Source: Bartonella sp. JB63 (GTDB lineage: Bacteria; Pseudomonadota; Alphaproteobacteria; Rhizobiales; Rhizobiaceae). From it: DNA of 64,000 bases. Where the stretch lies: the NCBI RefSeq assembly GCF_002022665.1, contig NZ_CP019788.1:62001-126000 (forward strand), in the 5' to 3' direction. Both the position numbers and the translations under genes were made by a program. Below, piece after piece: positions 41,789 to 52,565 of this stretch. Position 1 is the stretch's first letter. Each line of letters opens with the position of its first letter. Under the pieces are notes generated by a model. It saw only the letters and a program-made list of their open reading frames with translations. It made no database searches and was not told the DNA's origin.

Positions 41789-42790
41789 TCAATTAAATTT
41801 TTTAAAGTGATTGATGAGATCAGCAAGATCTTTGGGAAATGGCGAGGAAAAAGACATAATTTCGCCGTTAGCTGGATGCTCAAAGGTAAGGCTAGTTGCA
41901 TGGAGCGCTTGCCGATTGAATTGATCAATTGTATTTTTAATTACAGGGTCAAGAGCATTTGATTTTGTTTTAAAAGCATTTCCATAAACTTTATCACCTA
42001 TCAGAGGGTGCCCAATATGGGCCATATGTACGCGAATTTGATGTGTGCGTCCAGTTTCTAAACGACATTCCAGAAGACTAGCAAAAGGTGTTGTCTTATT
42101 ACAAGTTCGGTATTTCTCTAATAAAGAAAAATGCGTAACAGCATGGCGAGCATTAGCATGTTCACTATCAACAACAGAGCGCTTTGTTCGATCATGAGAA
42201 GAACGGGCAAGAAACGTATCAATTGTCGCAATATTGCAATTAGGAGAGCCCCAAATTATAGCATGATAACGTCGGTCTAATGCGCTGGTTCGTCCATGAT
42301 CAGCAAATTGGGCATTAAGGTTTCTATGAGCAATATCATTTTTAGCGATAACCATAACACCGCTTGTGTCTTTATCGAGACGATGAACAATACCAGGACG
42401 TTTAATACCCCCGATGCCAGATAAACTATCACTACAATGATAAATAAGAGCGTTTACTAAGGTGCCTGTCCAATTACCATTGCCAGGATGAACAACAAGA
42501 CCAGCTGGTTTATTAATAACAATAATATGATTATCTTCAAAGAAAATATCAAGAGTTATAGCTTCGCCTTGAGGACGTGAGTCATTAGGAGCAGGTATTG
42601 TCAATTCAATTATTTGATTAGGTTTTAATTTTGTTTTCGGTTCCTTTATTAATTGACCATCAATTTTTAAATAACCTTCACGGATTAGAGTTTGCAGACG
42701 CGAACGTGATAATTCATTTTTATATTGTTTAGCAAGCCATTGATCAATTCGTTGTCCACATGCATTTTCATTTGTTATGTATTGTACCAC
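41789..42790 (-). CDS. rluD: 23S rRNA pseudouridine synthase RluD-type (RluA family)
   Basis: Isomerises uridines in 23S rRNA helix 69 if truly RluD. The product is 333 residues. An N-terminal S4 RNA-binding domain (LSRSRLQTLIREGYLKIDG) is followed by the catalytic domain with VVNKPAGLVVHPGNG-type loop (here VINKPAGLVVHPGNG) and GIVHRLDKDTSGVMVIAK holding the catalytic Asp, then LETGRTHQIRVHMAHIGHPL. It is divergently placed behind rpoH on the same strand. RluD over RluC is chosen by overall similarity and gene order. Confidence 0.92.
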   Translation of the reverse strand: MVQYITNENACGQRIDQWLAKQYKNELSRSRLQTLIREGYLKIDGQLIKEPKTKLKPNQIIELTIPAPNDSRPQGEAITLDIFFEDNHIIVINKPAGLVVHPGNGNWTGTLVNALIYHCSDSLSGIGGIKRPGIVHRLDKDTSGVMVIAKNDIAHRNLNAQFADHGRTSALDRRYHAIIWGSPNCNIATIDTFLARSSHDRTKRSVVDSEHANARHAVTHFSLLEKYRTCNKTTPFASLLECRLETGRTHQIRVHMAHIGHPLIGDKVYGNAFKTKSNALDPVIKNTIDQFNRQALHATSLTFEHPANGEIMSFSSPFPKDLADLINHFKKFN

Positions 42791-42827
42791 TAAACGATCC
42801 TCTTTTTGAGGTTTTTGATTAGATTTT

Positions 42828-44258
42828 TTACCAATATGAAATCGCTTTGGTATCTAAAAACTCTTCAATTCCCCATTTTCCACCTTCACGAGCACGTCCA
42901 GATTGTTTTACACCTCCAAAATAACTACCATCAGGTAAATCGTGTCCATTAACTTCTACCATACCAGAACGAAGTTGTGCAGCAATACGTTGACATTTGC
43001 TTCGGTCTTGTGATTGTATATAATTTGTGAGACCATATTCTGTATTATTAGCTAAGGCTATAGCTTCTTCTTCTGTATTAAAGGAAGTAATTGAGAGGAC
43101 TGGACCAAATATTTCTTCTCGGAAAATACGCATATGTGGTTTAACATCAGCAAAAACTGTTGGTTGTATATAATAACCTCGTTTCATGCCTATAGGGAGA
43201 CCTGTACCACCAGCGACAAGAGTTGCTCCTTCATCGATTCCAGATTGGATAAGAGCCTGAATTCTATCGTATTGTTGTTTTGATACTACGGGACCAATGT
43301 GATTTCCTGATTGGTAATTTGGACCTACCATTGTTTTTTCAGTAATATGTTTTGCTATTGTTATAGCTTTGTTATAGATTGTATGTTCTACAAGCATACG
43401 TGCTGGTGCATTGCAGCTTTGTCCACTGTTATGAAAACAATTGTTTACCCCACGTTGAATAGCATCAGCATCAGCATCAGCAAAAATAAGATTAGCCCCC
43501 TTTCCTCCTAGTTCTAAACAGACCCGTTTTAAGGTATCACTAGCATTTTTAGAAATCGCTTTTCCTGCTCTCGTTGAGCCAGTGAAACTAATCATTTCTA
43601 AATCTGGATGTGAAGATAAATAGGAGCCTACATTGGTTCCATCACCGTTGATTAAATTAAAAACACCAGCAGGTAAAGCAGCTTCATCTAAAATTTCAGC
43701 AAAGAGCATTGCAGAAAGAGGAGCAAGTTCAGAAGGTTTTAAGATCATAGTACAGCCAGCCAATAACGCAGGAATGACTTTTAGAGTTATTTGATTCATG
43801 GGCCAATTCCATGGTGTAATCAATCCGACTACGCCAATAGAATCATATTGCAAGATTGCATGGCTGCAATCTTTTATTAAAATTTTTTGAAAAGAAAAAT
43901 CTTTGAAAGCTTTGATAAAATTGCGAATATGATAGCTACCAGCTGCAGTTTGAGAATTACGCGCCATATCAATAGGTGCACCCATTTCCATTGAAATAGT
44001 TTTGGCGATATTTTCGGAACGTTTTTCGTAGATTTCTAAAATTTTTTCAACAAAAGCAAGACGTTGTTCTGGTGTAGTTGTTTTCCAGTTTTGAAAAGCA
44101 TTTTTGGCAGCAGTAATTGCTTTATCTACATCTTTGATATTTCCAATACTAATAACAGCACAGATTTCCTCTGTTGATGGGTTAATAACGTGAAGATCAT
44201 CGCTTTTGCTTGGATTTTCCCATAGACCGTTGATATAAAATTGTCTCTTATTTAACAT
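42828..44258 (-). CDS. NAD(P)-dependent aldehyde dehydrogenase
   Basis: Oxidises an aldehyde to the acid with NAD(P). The 476 residues have the full ALDH fold: coenzyme site TPWNWPMNQITLKVIPAL, FTGSTRAGKAI, the catalytic Glu in CLELGGKGANLI, the nucleophile Cys in NSGQSCNAPARM, and EEIFGPVLSI near the C-terminus. The residue after the Cys pattern and overall similarity resemble the broad-substrate ALDH27-like enzymes. The puuA/puuB-like pair lies 5 kb away, so gamma-glutamyl-aminobutyraldehyde is one possible substrate, but that is speculation. It lies 38 bases upstream of rluD on the same strand. Confidence 0.88.
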   Translation of the reverse strand: MLNKRQFYINGLWENPSKSDDLHVINPSTEEICAVISIGNIKDVDKAITAAKNAFQNWKTTTPEQRLAFVEKILEIYEKRSENIAKTISMEMGAPIDMARNSQTAAGSYHIRNFIKAFKDFSFQKILIKDCSHAILQYDSIGVVGLITPWNWPMNQITLKVIPALLAGCTMILKPSELAPLSAMLFAEILDEAALPAGVFNLINGDGTNVGSYLSSHPDLEMISFTGSTRAGKAISKNASDTLKRVCLELGGKGANLIFADADADAIQRGVNNCFHNSGQSCNAPARMLVEHTIYNKAITIAKHITEKTMVGPNYQSGNHIGPVVSKQQYDRIQALIQSGIDEGATLVAGGTGLPIGMKRGYYIQPTVFADVKPHMRIFREEIFGPVLSITSFNTEEEAIALANNTEYGLTNYIQSQDRSKCQRIAAQLRSGMVEVNGHDLPDGSYFGGVKQSGRAREGGKWGIEEFLDTKAISYW

Positions 44259-44555
44259 AATCTACTTACCATTTTTTTGTCTTTAAACTCTAATATACAG
44301 TTGGCTTTTGTAACAAGGTTTCTTATTGAAATGCGAACAGGTTTAAAACGAAAGCTTAACACGACATTATCATAGCAATGAACTGTATTATTTTAATCAA
44401 TTTTTTCTTCTAATAGAGCGTTTAATTTCTTTTATTATCAATTTTTCTTTAAAAATTGACGATTGGCAAAAGGTTATTAACCTTCGTAATATAAAATTTA
44501 CGTATTCTCATTGTAAAAATAGTTATTCTCATTTTTTTATAATTTGTTGGGTATC

Positions 44556-47141
44556 ATGCGTCATTTGAAAAAAAAATCTATTTCTATGTCTTTTTCTGCT
44601 GATAAAAGTGCAAAAGATGTATCAAAAAAAAATTCATCCACTAGTGTTGTTGAAATACTTTCTTATCCTACGGTGTGGAAAAAAGCATTTGCTCTTGGAC
44701 AAAACGTACGTTTTACTCGAACACCAGAAGTAGAGATTTTGCGTCGTCGCATAGAGACAGATCCGATTTTTGCAAAACAATTTAAAATTTTTGCCAAGCA
44801 AAAGCAGCAAAGATTTACAAATATGACAAAATTGGACAGAGCAGTAATAGAGCCTCAATTGACAGAGAATGAAATGAATATTCAGTTATCTGAAAAGAAA
44901 GCATCACTTTATTCTTCAGCTGCTTTCAAGCAATTTGTGCAACAGACTATGGTTACACCAATTGAAGAAAAAAAAGTGCATCATTCATCTTTGGTAGAAG
45001 TAGAAGGCGTAACACCAAAAACAGATCATACGTTGTATCTTTCTAATTATTTGTCTGATGATGCATTTTTTGAATGCAATCCTTTTATATTAGAACAATT
45101 GAAGCATAAGACTTCAAAAGAAGAGGTGTCGGTTAATTCTATTCGTAATGAAGATTTATTGGAGACCGATTCTGTTGTTAATAAATCAATTACTGATTTT
45201 TACCGTGTATTTGAATGCCGTTTTCCTCAGTTTTGTAATATGGATGTATCAAAAGCTTCAACAGGCGATATGAAAAATTCTGAGAAAGCTTTTGATGGAA
45301 GCTGTATAGAAAACGAAGTTGTCGAAGAGATTGAAATGTGTCATGTCCAATCTTCTTTGAAAGACGGAGACAATAAAGGAGTTGCAAAGAGCCAAGATTT
45401 GCCTGTTATCGAAGAATCTATTCATGAAACAAACAATATGATCGGTGTTGTAGCGCATAATGATCTTCTTCATGTTACTGATTGCATGACAGTAAAAGAG
45501 AATGCAGTTGATGTTTCTCGAATGAGAAGAGAAAAAAGTGAACAGCAAGCTAAAAATATACCATTTCGTGGCCGTGATTCAACTTTTGTACCAAGTTTTC
45601 ATTCTGTGAACTACGATTCTTATGAGTTTCCTCCAATTGATTTATTACAGGAGCCTGTTTTTCAAGATGGTACAATTGTTTCGCAAGAAACATTGGAGCG
45701 TAGTGCAGGACTTTTGGAAAGCGTTTTAGAGGATTTTGGCATTAAGGGTGAAATTATTCATGTTCGTCCAGGGCCAGTGGTAACAATGTATGAATTTGAA
45801 CCAGCTGCTGGAGTTAAGTCATCACGAGTTATTGGTCTTTCTGATGATATTGCTCGTTCTATGTCTGCTATTTCTGCACGTGTTGCTGTAATTCCTGGAC
45901 GTAATGTTATTGGAATTGAGTTGCCAAATGCAGTTCGTGAGACTGTTTATTTACGTGAATTAATTCAATCAAGTACTTTTGCTGATAGCGAATTTAAATT
46001 AGCTCTCGCTTTAGGGAAAGGGATTAATGGTGAGCCTGTGACAGCAGAATTAGCAAAAATGCCTCATTTGTTAGTTGCTGGAACGACAGGCTCAGGAAAG
46101 TCAGTTGCTATTAATACAATGATTTTGTCGATTCTTTATCGACTTTCACCAGAGCAGTGCCGTTTGATTATGGTCGATCCCAAAATGCTGGAACTTTCTA
46201 TTTATGATGGTATTCCACATCTTCTAACACCTGTTGTAACTGATCCAAAAAAAGCTGTAACAGTTTTAAAATGGGCAGTTCGTGAAATGGAAGAGCGTTA
46301 CCGAAAAATGGCTAAATTGGGTGTACGTAATATTGATGGTTTTAATGCACGGATTGCACTTGCTGTAGAAAAAGGCGAAACAATTATGTGTACTGTACAA
46401 TCGGGTTTTGATAAAGAAAGTGGAGAAATACTTTATCATGAAGAAGGGCTGGATTTGATACAGCTACCTTATATTGTAATTATTGTTGATGAAATGGCTG
46501 ATCTTATGATGGTGGCTGGTAAAGAGATTGAAGGCGCTATTCAACGTTTAGCACAAATGGCTCGCGCTGCTGGTATTCACCTTATTATGGCAACCCAGCG
46601 TCCTTCTGTTGACGTGATTACAGGTACAATTAAGGCAAATTTTCCTACTCGCATTTCTTTTCAAGTTACATCGAAAATTGATAGTCGTACAATCTTAGGT
46701 GAACAAGGCGCTGAAACACTTTTAGGTCAGGGAGATATGCTTCATATGGCTGGAGGTGGCCGTATTGTGCGTGTGCATGGACCTTTTGTTTCTGATAAAG
46801 AAGTGGAGTCAGTTGTTGCTCACCTTAAAGGGCAAGGAAAACCTGATTATTTAGCGACAGTAACGGATGGTGAAGAGGATGATAATGATGCCGAAGTTGT
46901 TGATTCTGTTTCTGAAATTGTTGCAGCAGGAAATTCTAGTGAAGATGGTGAAGAGCTTTATATACAAGCGGTTAAAATTGTATTGCGTGATAAAAAGTGC
47001 TCAACATCTTATATTCAGCGTCGTCTTGCTATTGGCTATAATAAAGCTGCTTCTCTTGTAGAACGAATGGAAGAGGAAGGTATTGTTGGGGCAGCCAATC
47101 ATGTAGGAAAACGTGAAATTTTGCTTAGTAAGTTCACTTAA
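44556..47141 (+). CDS. DNA translocase FtsK/SpoIIIE family, no membrane domain
   Basis: Hexameric dsDNA pump family that resolves chromosomes at division. The product is 861 residues from the ATG at 44556 (a TTG pair at 44544/44547 would add at most four). The motor has [20 protein letters not shown] (Walker A), [33 protein letters not shown] (Walker B) and [20 protein letters not shown]. The C-terminal winged-helix gamma domain ([20 protein letters not shown]) should read KOPS-like sites. The N-terminal ~370 residues are hydrophilic and Lys/Glu-rich; the four transmembrane helices of canonical FtsK are absent. Rhizobiales often encode a second, soluble FtsK-like protein, which this probably is. 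I leave the symbol open for that reason. Confidence 0.9.
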   Translation: MRHLKKKSISMSFSADKSAKDVSKKNSSTSVVEILSYPTVWKKAFALGQNVRFTRTPEVEILRRRIETDPIFAKQFKIFAKQKQQRFTNMTKLDRAVIEPQLTENEMNIQLSEKKASLYSSAAFKQFVQQTMVTPIEEKKVHHSSLVEVEGVTPKTDHTLYLSNYLSDDAFFECNPFILEQLKHKTSKEEVSVNSIRNEDLLETDSVVNKSITDFYRVFECRFPQFCNMDVSKASTGDMKNSEKAFDGSCIENEVVEEIEMCHVQSSLKDGDNKGVAKSQDLPVIEESIHETNNMIGVVAHNDLLHVTDCMTVKENAVDVSRMRREKSEQQAKNIPFRGRDSTFVPSFHSVNYDSYEFPPIDLLQEPVFQDGTIVSQETLERSAGLLESVLEDFGIKGEIIHVRPGPVVTMYEFEPAAGVKSSRVIGLSDDIARSMSAISARVAVIPGRNVIGIELPNAVRETVYLRELIQSSTFADSEFKLALALGKGINGEPVTAELAKMPHLLVAGTTGSGKSVAINTMILSILYRLSPEQCRLIMVDPKMLELSIYDGIPHLLTPVVTDPKKAVTVLKWAVREMEERYRKMAKLGVRNIDGFNARIALAVEKGETIMCTVQSGFDKESGEILYHEEGLDLIQLPYIVIIVDEMADLMMVAGKEIEGAIQRLAQMARAAGIHLIMATQRPSVDVITGTIKANFPTRISFQVTSKIDSRTILGEQGAETLLGQGDMLHMAGGGRIVRVHGPFVSDKEVESVVAHLKGQGKPDYLATVTDGEEDDNDAEVVDSVSEIVAAGNSSEDGEELYIQAVKIVLRDKKCSTSYIQRRLAIGYNKAASLVERMEEEGIVGAANHVGKREILLSKFT

Positions 47142-47576
47142 AAAGGATATGAAATCTCATAATTATCACATCTGTATTAGGATCTAAATATTCATTTTTT
47201 ATAAGTGTGGAAATGATTCTGCGTTTATTTTTTTTATAATAATAATAAAAAATAACAGAACAGAAAGGCTATTTTAAGATTTCAGTTAAATAAGTTATTG
47301 TCTATCTATTTTTATAAAGTACTTACAAAATTGTAATGATATATAACGATTAGGAATAGACAATAAAACAAAGTGTACAAAAGATACAGCTTTACAAGCA
47401 AATAGATAGCAAACATAGCAACAACATAATTATTGTAACTGGTGGGACTCTATACTATCATGTCAGAAATATTAGAAGAAATTGGTAGCCAAATCCATTA
47501 AACGTAATCACGGAACAAAAGTGAAAATTTTTTTATGTTCCGTGAATAAAGTTATGTGAAAGTTATGTGTATGAAT
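47142..47576. other. Convergent intergenic region ftsK-like / mscL
   Basis: About 435 bases. It contains a perfect 9-bp inverted repeat, CACGGAACA / TGTTCCGTG, at 47509-47544 with an 18-base loop, just beyond the mscL stop. The loop holds a T/A-run but no T-run follows either arm, so it is not a classical terminator. Nothing else recognised. Confidence 0.45.
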
Positions 47577-47990
47577 TTATTTTTTATTGGCTAATAGATC
47601 TCTGATTTCTGTTAAAAGTTTCTCTTCAAGAGACAGCTCTGTTGGGTTTTCAGCTTCTTTTTGTTGGCGGCGTATTTTATTGATGCCTTTAACAAAAAGA
47701 AAAAGGACCCAAGCAATAATCAGAAAATTGATAAAAAGTGTTATAAAATTTCCATAGCTAATAGTTGCTCCTGCTTCTTTCGCGGCATTTAGAGTTGCTT
47801 TTTTTTCACCGGCGAGTTGAATAAACATATTAGAGAAGTCAATACCACCTGTGATAAGACCAATAACTGGCATAAAAATATCATTAACGATTGAATTAAT
47901 TAGGCCACCAAAAGCGCCTCCTATAATGACACCGATGGCTAAATCAATCATGTTTCCTTTTAAAGCAAATTCTTTGAATTCTTTAAGCAT
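47577..47990 (-). CDS. mscL: Large-conductance mechanosensitive channel MscL
   Basis: Homopentameric inner-membrane tension valve that protects against hypo-osmotic shock. The 137 residues begin [20 protein letters not shown], with the first pore helix containing [19 protein letters not shown], a periplasmic loop, the second helix [20 protein letters not shown], and a C-terminal helical bundle ending [16 protein letters not shown]. All family landmarks are present. Confidence 0.97.
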   Translation of the reverse strand: MLKEFKEFALKGNMIDLAIGVIIGGAFGGLINSIVNDIFMPVIGLITGGIDFSNMFIQLAGEKKATLNAAKEAGATISYGNFITLFINFLIIAWVLFLFVKGINKIRRQQKEAENPTELSLEEKLLTEIRDLLANKK

Positions 47991-48378
47991 TATGTTTTCC
48001 TATTTATATGTGCGATGTATAACAATTTTAACTATCGCTTTTAACAAAAAAGAAAAGAGTAATTTTAATTTTCTTGCTAAATTATAGTTTGGATATTAAC
48101 CATATTTAATATTAAAGGTATTTGATAATAAAAATCTATATTTTAAAAATTATAAATTATAAAAATATGTTAGATTTATAAACTTATCTTAATTATTTAT
48201 CTGATTTCTGTTCAATCTTTGTAAGAGTAAATTTAATCACTTAGTTATATTATAAATTTTGGTACTATAGAGATTTATTTCATAATTTATATGCTATTTT
48301 ACCTTTATTGGTGGTTTTTGATGCGCGATAATTTCAATAAAATGCGAAAAGTAGATTTTATTTTATAAAGGCAAATTT
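47991..48378. other. Divergent intergenic region mscL / pyrD
   Basis: About 390 extremely AT-rich bases that should contain the mscL and pyrD promoters. No ORF, RNA or hairpin with support. Confidence 0.4.
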
Positions 48379-49467
48379 ATGAGTTTTTTTCATTGTATTG
48401 GTCATTCTGCTTTATTTTTGTTAGATCCGGAGCGTGCGCATCATTTAGCTATTTCCGGACTAAAAAGTGGATTGGTTGGTTGTCAAAGGATTGTTGATAA
48501 GCGTTTATTTGTCAATGTTTTGGGGCTTGAGTTTGAAAATTTTATTGGTCTTGCTGCAGGTTTTGATAAAAATGCAGAAGTTGTAGATGCTATTTTACGC
48601 TTAGGATTTGGTTTTACTGAAATTGGTACAGTCACACCAAAACCACAAATTGGAAACTCAAAACCACGGCTTTTCCGTTTGGTAAAGGACGAAGCTATTA
48701 TTAATAGAATGGGTTTTAATAATGACGGATATCAAATTGTTTATCGCAGGCTTTGTATGCGTAAACGAATTGGTATTGTAGGAGTCAATATTGGTGCGAA
48801 TAAGGATACGGTAAATAGGATTGACGATTATATTTCTGGTATTGCTTTTTTTTATGATGTTGCTGATTATTTTGCTCTTAATATTTCTTCGCCTAATACA
48901 CCAGGTTTACGTAACTTACAGATCCGTGATAGCTTGCGTTTTTTGATTCAAGAAGTTTCGCGAGCACGTAGGGAACAAAAGGAAAAACATGGATTCTCTA
49001 TTCCGATTTTTTTGAAAATTGCTCCTGATTTGACGGAGAAAGAATTGGATGATGTGGCTCAAGAAATAAGTGTTTCTGATTTTGATGGTTTAATTGTTTC
49101 TAACACGACTCTTTCGCGTCGAGGGCTCACGGATAATAGGTGGATTACTGAAGAAGGCGGGCTATCGGGACGTCCATTATTTGAACGTTCTACTATTGTT
49201 CTTGCAAAAATGCGTAAAAAATTAGGAAAAAATATTGCAATTATTGGTGTTGGTGGTGTGAGGGACGCACAAACAGCTTTGGAAAAAGTTAAAGCTGGTG
49301 CAGATTTGATTCAAATTTATAGCGGAGTGATTTATGAAGGAAAAAATATTGCTGTGACCATTATGAAAGAAATTTTGCAATTGATGCAGCAAGATGGTAT
49401 TGATACTATAACAGCTTATCGTGATTATCATGTTGACAATTGGGCAAAATGTGCACTTCCTTTATAA
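48379..49467 (+). CDS. pyrD: Dihydroorotate dehydrogenase (quinone), class 2
   Basis: Membrane-associated flavoenzyme of pyrimidine synthesis that oxidises dihydroorotate to orotate using quinone. The product is 362 residues, class 2 length. The N-terminal amphipathic extension ([20 protein letters not shown]) binds the membrane. FMN and substrate sites: [45 protein letters not shown], and [18 protein letters not shown] with the catalytic Ser region. The ATG follows AAAGGCAAATTT. Confidence 0.96.
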   Translation: MSFFHCIGHSALFLLDPERAHHLAISGLKSGLVGCQRIVDKRLFVNVLGLEFENFIGLAAGFDKNAEVVDAILRLGFGFTEIGTVTPKPQIGNSKPRLFRLVKDEAIINRMGFNNDGYQIVYRRLCMRKRIGIVGVNIGANKDTVNRIDDYISGIAFFYDVADYFALNISSPNTPGLRNLQIRDSLRFLIQEVSRARREQKEKHGFSIPIFLKIAPDLTEKELDDVAQEISVSDFDGLIVSNTTLSRRGLTDNRWITEEGGLSGRPLFERSTIVLAKMRKKLGKNIAIIGVGGVRDAQTALEKVKAGADLIQIYSGVIYEGKNIAVTIMKEILQLMQQDGIDTITAYRDYHVDNWAKCALPL

Positions 49468-49580
49468 TTTATTTATAATAAAGTTGTTGCTTTTTGATAA
49501 AAAATGCAAGATTTTTTTAAAGGGGCTTGCAAACTCTTTTGATCTTCCGTATGTCACGCAAACGAAAAGTAAGTATTTAT

Positions 49581-49657
49581 GCGGTTGTAGCTCAGCTGGT
49601 TAGAGCGCTGGTTTGTGGCACCAGAGGTCGTAGGTTCAAATCCCACCAACCGTACCA
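49581..49657 (+). tRNA. tRNA-His (GTG)
   Basis: 77 bases including encoded CCA. Acceptor GCGGTTG pairs with CAACCGT, giving G1:U72; discriminator is A73. D-stem GCTC/GAGC, anticodon stem CTGGT/ACCAG around TTGTGGC (anticodon GTG), and T-loop TTCAAAT with stem GTAGG/CCCAC containing one A-C mismatch. G1:U72 and A73, without the near-universal G-1:C73 pair, are the signature reported for an alphaproteobacterial tRNA-His group. Confidence 0.93.
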
Positions 49658-49837
49658 CCTTTCACTGTTTTGGGTAAAATTAAACGGTGTCTTAGAAAAT
49701 CGGTAGGTGTATTTTTCTTGATGTAAAGTTATTGTGTTCTTTAAATAAAAATTAAGCTAATGAAATTTTTGCACAGTATTGATTATATAAAATGATCTTA
49801 TGATAAAGAGGGCTTAATTTTTTTGAATTGGTGCGTT

Positions 49838-51265
49838 ATGACTGTGAAAAATAGTGGACAAATGAAGAACGAAAATTGTAAGCCTATTGCTGATTTTGTC
49901 AAAAATTTACGTGGTGTAAAAGATTGGGAGCAAGTTTCACAATGGCTTGCATTCCGAAATGTAGAGGATATCGAGTGTATTACACCTGATCAGGCAGGGG
50001 TAGCGCGTGGCAAGATGATGCTTTCTAAAAAATTCACATCAGATGCATCATTAGCATTGCCTTCATCTGTTTTTATGTCAACAATTTCAGGAAATTATCC
50101 TGAAGATGGCAATGGTTTTGAATACCCAAAAGCAGATGGTGATTTACGTCTTGAGCCTGATCTTTCTACATTGACTATTGTTCCATGGGAAGACGCTCCT
50201 ACAGCACAGGTAATTTGTGATCTTATTTATCAAGATGGACAGACTGTTGAGTATACACCGCGTAATGTTTTGAGAACAGTGATTGATTTTTACACTCAGA
50301 TGGGTTTAAAGCCAATTGTTGCACCAGAAATTGAATTTTATTTTGTGCAAAAGAATCCTGATCCTGATTATCCTTTGATGCCTCCAGTTGGTCGTTCTGG
50401 TCGTTCAATTGGAGGAGGACAGGGATATTCGATTGCTGGTGTAAATGAATTTGATGAGGTGATTGACGATATTTACCATTTTTCAGAAGCACAAGGATTG
50501 GAAATTGATACGCTTATTCATGAAGAAGGAGCAGGTCAATTTGAAATTAATTTACGTCATGGAGATCCTATTGAATTAGCTGACCAAGTTTTTATGTTTA
50601 AACGCACTATCCGTGAAGCAGCACTTAAACATAATATGTACGCAACTTTTATGGCAAAGCCTATCCAGGGGCAGCCAGGATCTGCTATGCATATTCATCA
50701 ATCTGTTATTGATAAAGAAACAGGTGCTAATCTTTTTACAGAAGAGAATGGTGAAGAAAGTATATATTTTCGCTATTTCATTGGTGGATTACAAAGACAT
50801 ATGGCAGCTGCTCTTGTTATGCTTGCTCCTTATGTAAATTCTTATCGGCGCCTCATGCCTGGAATTTCAGCTCCAGTTAATTTGCGATGGGGATATGATA
50901 ATCGTACAACAGCTTTTCGTGTGCCACGTTCTATTCCTCAGGGACGACGTGTTGAGAATAGAATTCCTTCATCAGATACTAATCCTTACTTGGCACTTGC
51001 AGCTTCTTTAGCTTGCGGTCTCATTGGTTTGCAACAAAAGCTTGAACCAGATAAACCAACAACAAGAACTGTAAATGCTGATAATATCGAATTACCACGT
51101 GGACTTATCGAAGCGGTTAATTTGTTTGAACAAGATAAAGAGCTTCGTGCCATTTTAGGAGATACATTTGTTAGTACCTACGCTGCTATTAAACGACAGG
51201 AATTTGAAATTTTTATGGAAGTTATTAGTCCGTGGGAGCGTGAATATCTTCTGCTGAATATTTAA
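49838..51265 (+). CDS. puuA: Glutamine synthetase family protein, gamma-glutamylputrescine synthetase-like (PuuA)
   Basis: Member of the GS fold that joins glutamate to an amine in an ATP-dependent step; the closest named relatives are PuuA enzymes of putrescine use. From the ATG at 49838 the product is 475 residues. Visible GS landmarks: LRLEPDLSTLTIVPW, the Glu ligands in VAPEIEFYFV and HEEGAGQFEINLRHGD, and metal/ATP-site AMHIHQSV and NSYRRL. A TTG at 49823 is an alternative start with AGAGGG 10 bases before it. puuB-like follows after 16 bases, supporting a gamma-glutamylated amine pathway. No puuC or puuD lies next to them. Confidence 0.8.
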   Translation: MTVKNSGQMKNENCKPIADFVKNLRGVKDWEQVSQWLAFRNVEDIECITPDQAGVARGKMMLSKKFTSDASLALPSSVFMSTISGNYPEDGNGFEYPKADGDLRLEPDLSTLTIVPWEDAPTAQVICDLIYQDGQTVEYTPRNVLRTVIDFYTQMGLKPIVAPEIEFYFVQKNPDPDYPLMPPVGRSGRSIGGGQGYSIAGVNEFDEVIDDIYHFSEAQGLEIDTLIHEEGAGQFEINLRHGDPIELADQVFMFKRTIREAALKHNMYATFMAKPIQGQPGSAMHIHQSVIDKETGANLFTEENGEESIYFRYFIGGLQRHMAAALVMLAPYVNSYRRLMPGISAPVNLRWGYDNRTTAFRVPRSIPQGRRVENRIPSSDTNPYLALAASLACGLIGLQQKLEPDKPTTRTVNADNIELPRGLIEAVNLFEQDKELRAILGDTFVSTYAAIKRQEFEIFMEVISPWEREYLLLNI

Positions 51266-51281
51266 GCATTCTTACTAAACT

Positions 51282-52565
51282 ATGATTGAATATAATCCCA
51301 TTTCTCCTGGATATTCTTGGTATGAAGATACTTTAGAAGAACGTCCTACTTATCCATTTGTCGATGAAAAAGCAAATTGTGATGTGGTTATTATTGGAGG
51401 AGGTTTTACCGGTCTTTCAGCTGCTTATCACTTAGCTAAAAATGGAATTAGTGTTATTTTATGTGAGGCTTCGCGTTTTGGTGATGGAGCTTCCGGACGC
51501 AATGGGGGACAATTGGGAACAGGCCAAAGGCAATGGGTAGAAACATTAGAGAAAAAATACGGTTTTGAACGAAGTAAAGCACTGTTTGATTTAGCTGAAG
51601 AAGCTAAAAGAGATATTTTGTCTTGGTGTACTAGATCTGATTGTAAAATTGATTTTATGACAGGGCAGCTTTCAGTTATCCATAAAAAACGTGCAATTAT
51701 AGCTTATCAGAAGCATGTTGAGATGTTGCAGCGTTATGGTTATTCTAATCTTACTTTTATGGATAAAAATGAAACAGCTGAACGGCTTGGTTCGTCTTTT
51801 TATCACGGTGGTCTCTATGATTCAGGAACTGGGCATATCAATCCTTTAAAGTTAGTTGTTTGGTTGGCAAAAAAAGCAAAAAAGGCGGGTGCTAGACTTT
51901 ATGAAAAAACCAAAATAACAGGGATAGAACGAAAGGGAAATCAGTATGTAGTAATAACAGAAAGAACGAACATTACAGCTGAGAATGTTTTATTAGTAAC
52001 CAATGCCTATAAACTTGGGCTTCAGCATCTTGTTGAAAAAAATATTGTTTCTATTCGTTCGTATATTGGAGCAACGGAGCAGTTACCAAAACATAGTTCG
52101 ATTCTTTCAGAGGGTGAATCAGTGGATGATTCACGTTTTATGGTTCGTTATTTTCGTAAAAGTATGGATAATCGCTTATTATTTGGGGGAGTAGAAAGTT
52201 ATGATCATCGGTATCCGGTTAATTTAAATGAACGTATACGTAGACAAATTATTGAAATTTATCCTCATTTACGGTCTATAAATTTAACTCATTGTTGGGG
52301 AGCAACAGTAGCAATTACAGTTGAACGCATGCCCTATGTTCGCGAAATTATGCCAGGTATTACTTATTGTGGCGGATATTCAGGACACGGGGTTATGTTA
52401 GCTCCATTTATAGGGAAATTATATGCTGAATGGTTGTCTGGAAAGCATGAGCGTTTTGCATATTTTCAAGATTTAAAAATTTCTTCTTTTCCAGGTGGGA
52501 AATTTTTGCGTTATCCACTTATGTTTTTAGCCATGAATTGGTTTTCGTTGATGGATCATTTTTAA
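51282..52565 (+). CDS. puuB: FAD-dependent amine oxidoreductase, gamma-glutamylputrescine oxidase-like (PuuB)
   Basis: DAO-fold flavoprotein; PuuB-type enzymes oxidise gamma-glutamylputrescine to the aldehyde. The 427 residues begin with a ~30-residue lead YNPISPGYSWYEDTLEERPT typical of this subgroup, then the Rossmann FAD motif VVIIGGGFTGLSAAYHLAKN, the RNGGQLGTG loop, and a C-terminal CGGYSGHGVMLAPFIGKLYA. It follows the puuA-like gene by 16 bases, so both are one operon. The substrate is inferred from the pairing only. Confidence 0.82.
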   Translation: MIEYNPISPGYSWYEDTLEERPTYPFVDEKANCDVVIIGGGFTGLSAAYHLAKNGISVILCEASRFGDGASGRNGGQLGTGQRQWVETLEKKYGFERSKALFDLAEEAKRDILSWCTRSDCKIDFMTGQLSVIHKKRAIIAYQKHVEMLQRYGYSNLTFMDKNETAERLGSSFYHGGLYDSGTGHINPLKLVVWLAKKAKKAGARLYEKTKITGIERKGNQYVVITERTNITAENVLLVTNAYKLGLQHLVEKNIVSIRSYIGATEQLPKHSSILSEGESVDDSRFMVRYFRKSMDNRLLFGGVESYDHRYPVNLNERIRRQIIEIYPHLRSINLTHCWGATVAITVERMPYVREIMPGITYCGGYSGHGVMLAPFIGKLYAEWLSGKHERFAYFQDLKISSFPGGKFLRYPLMFLAMNWFSLMDHF

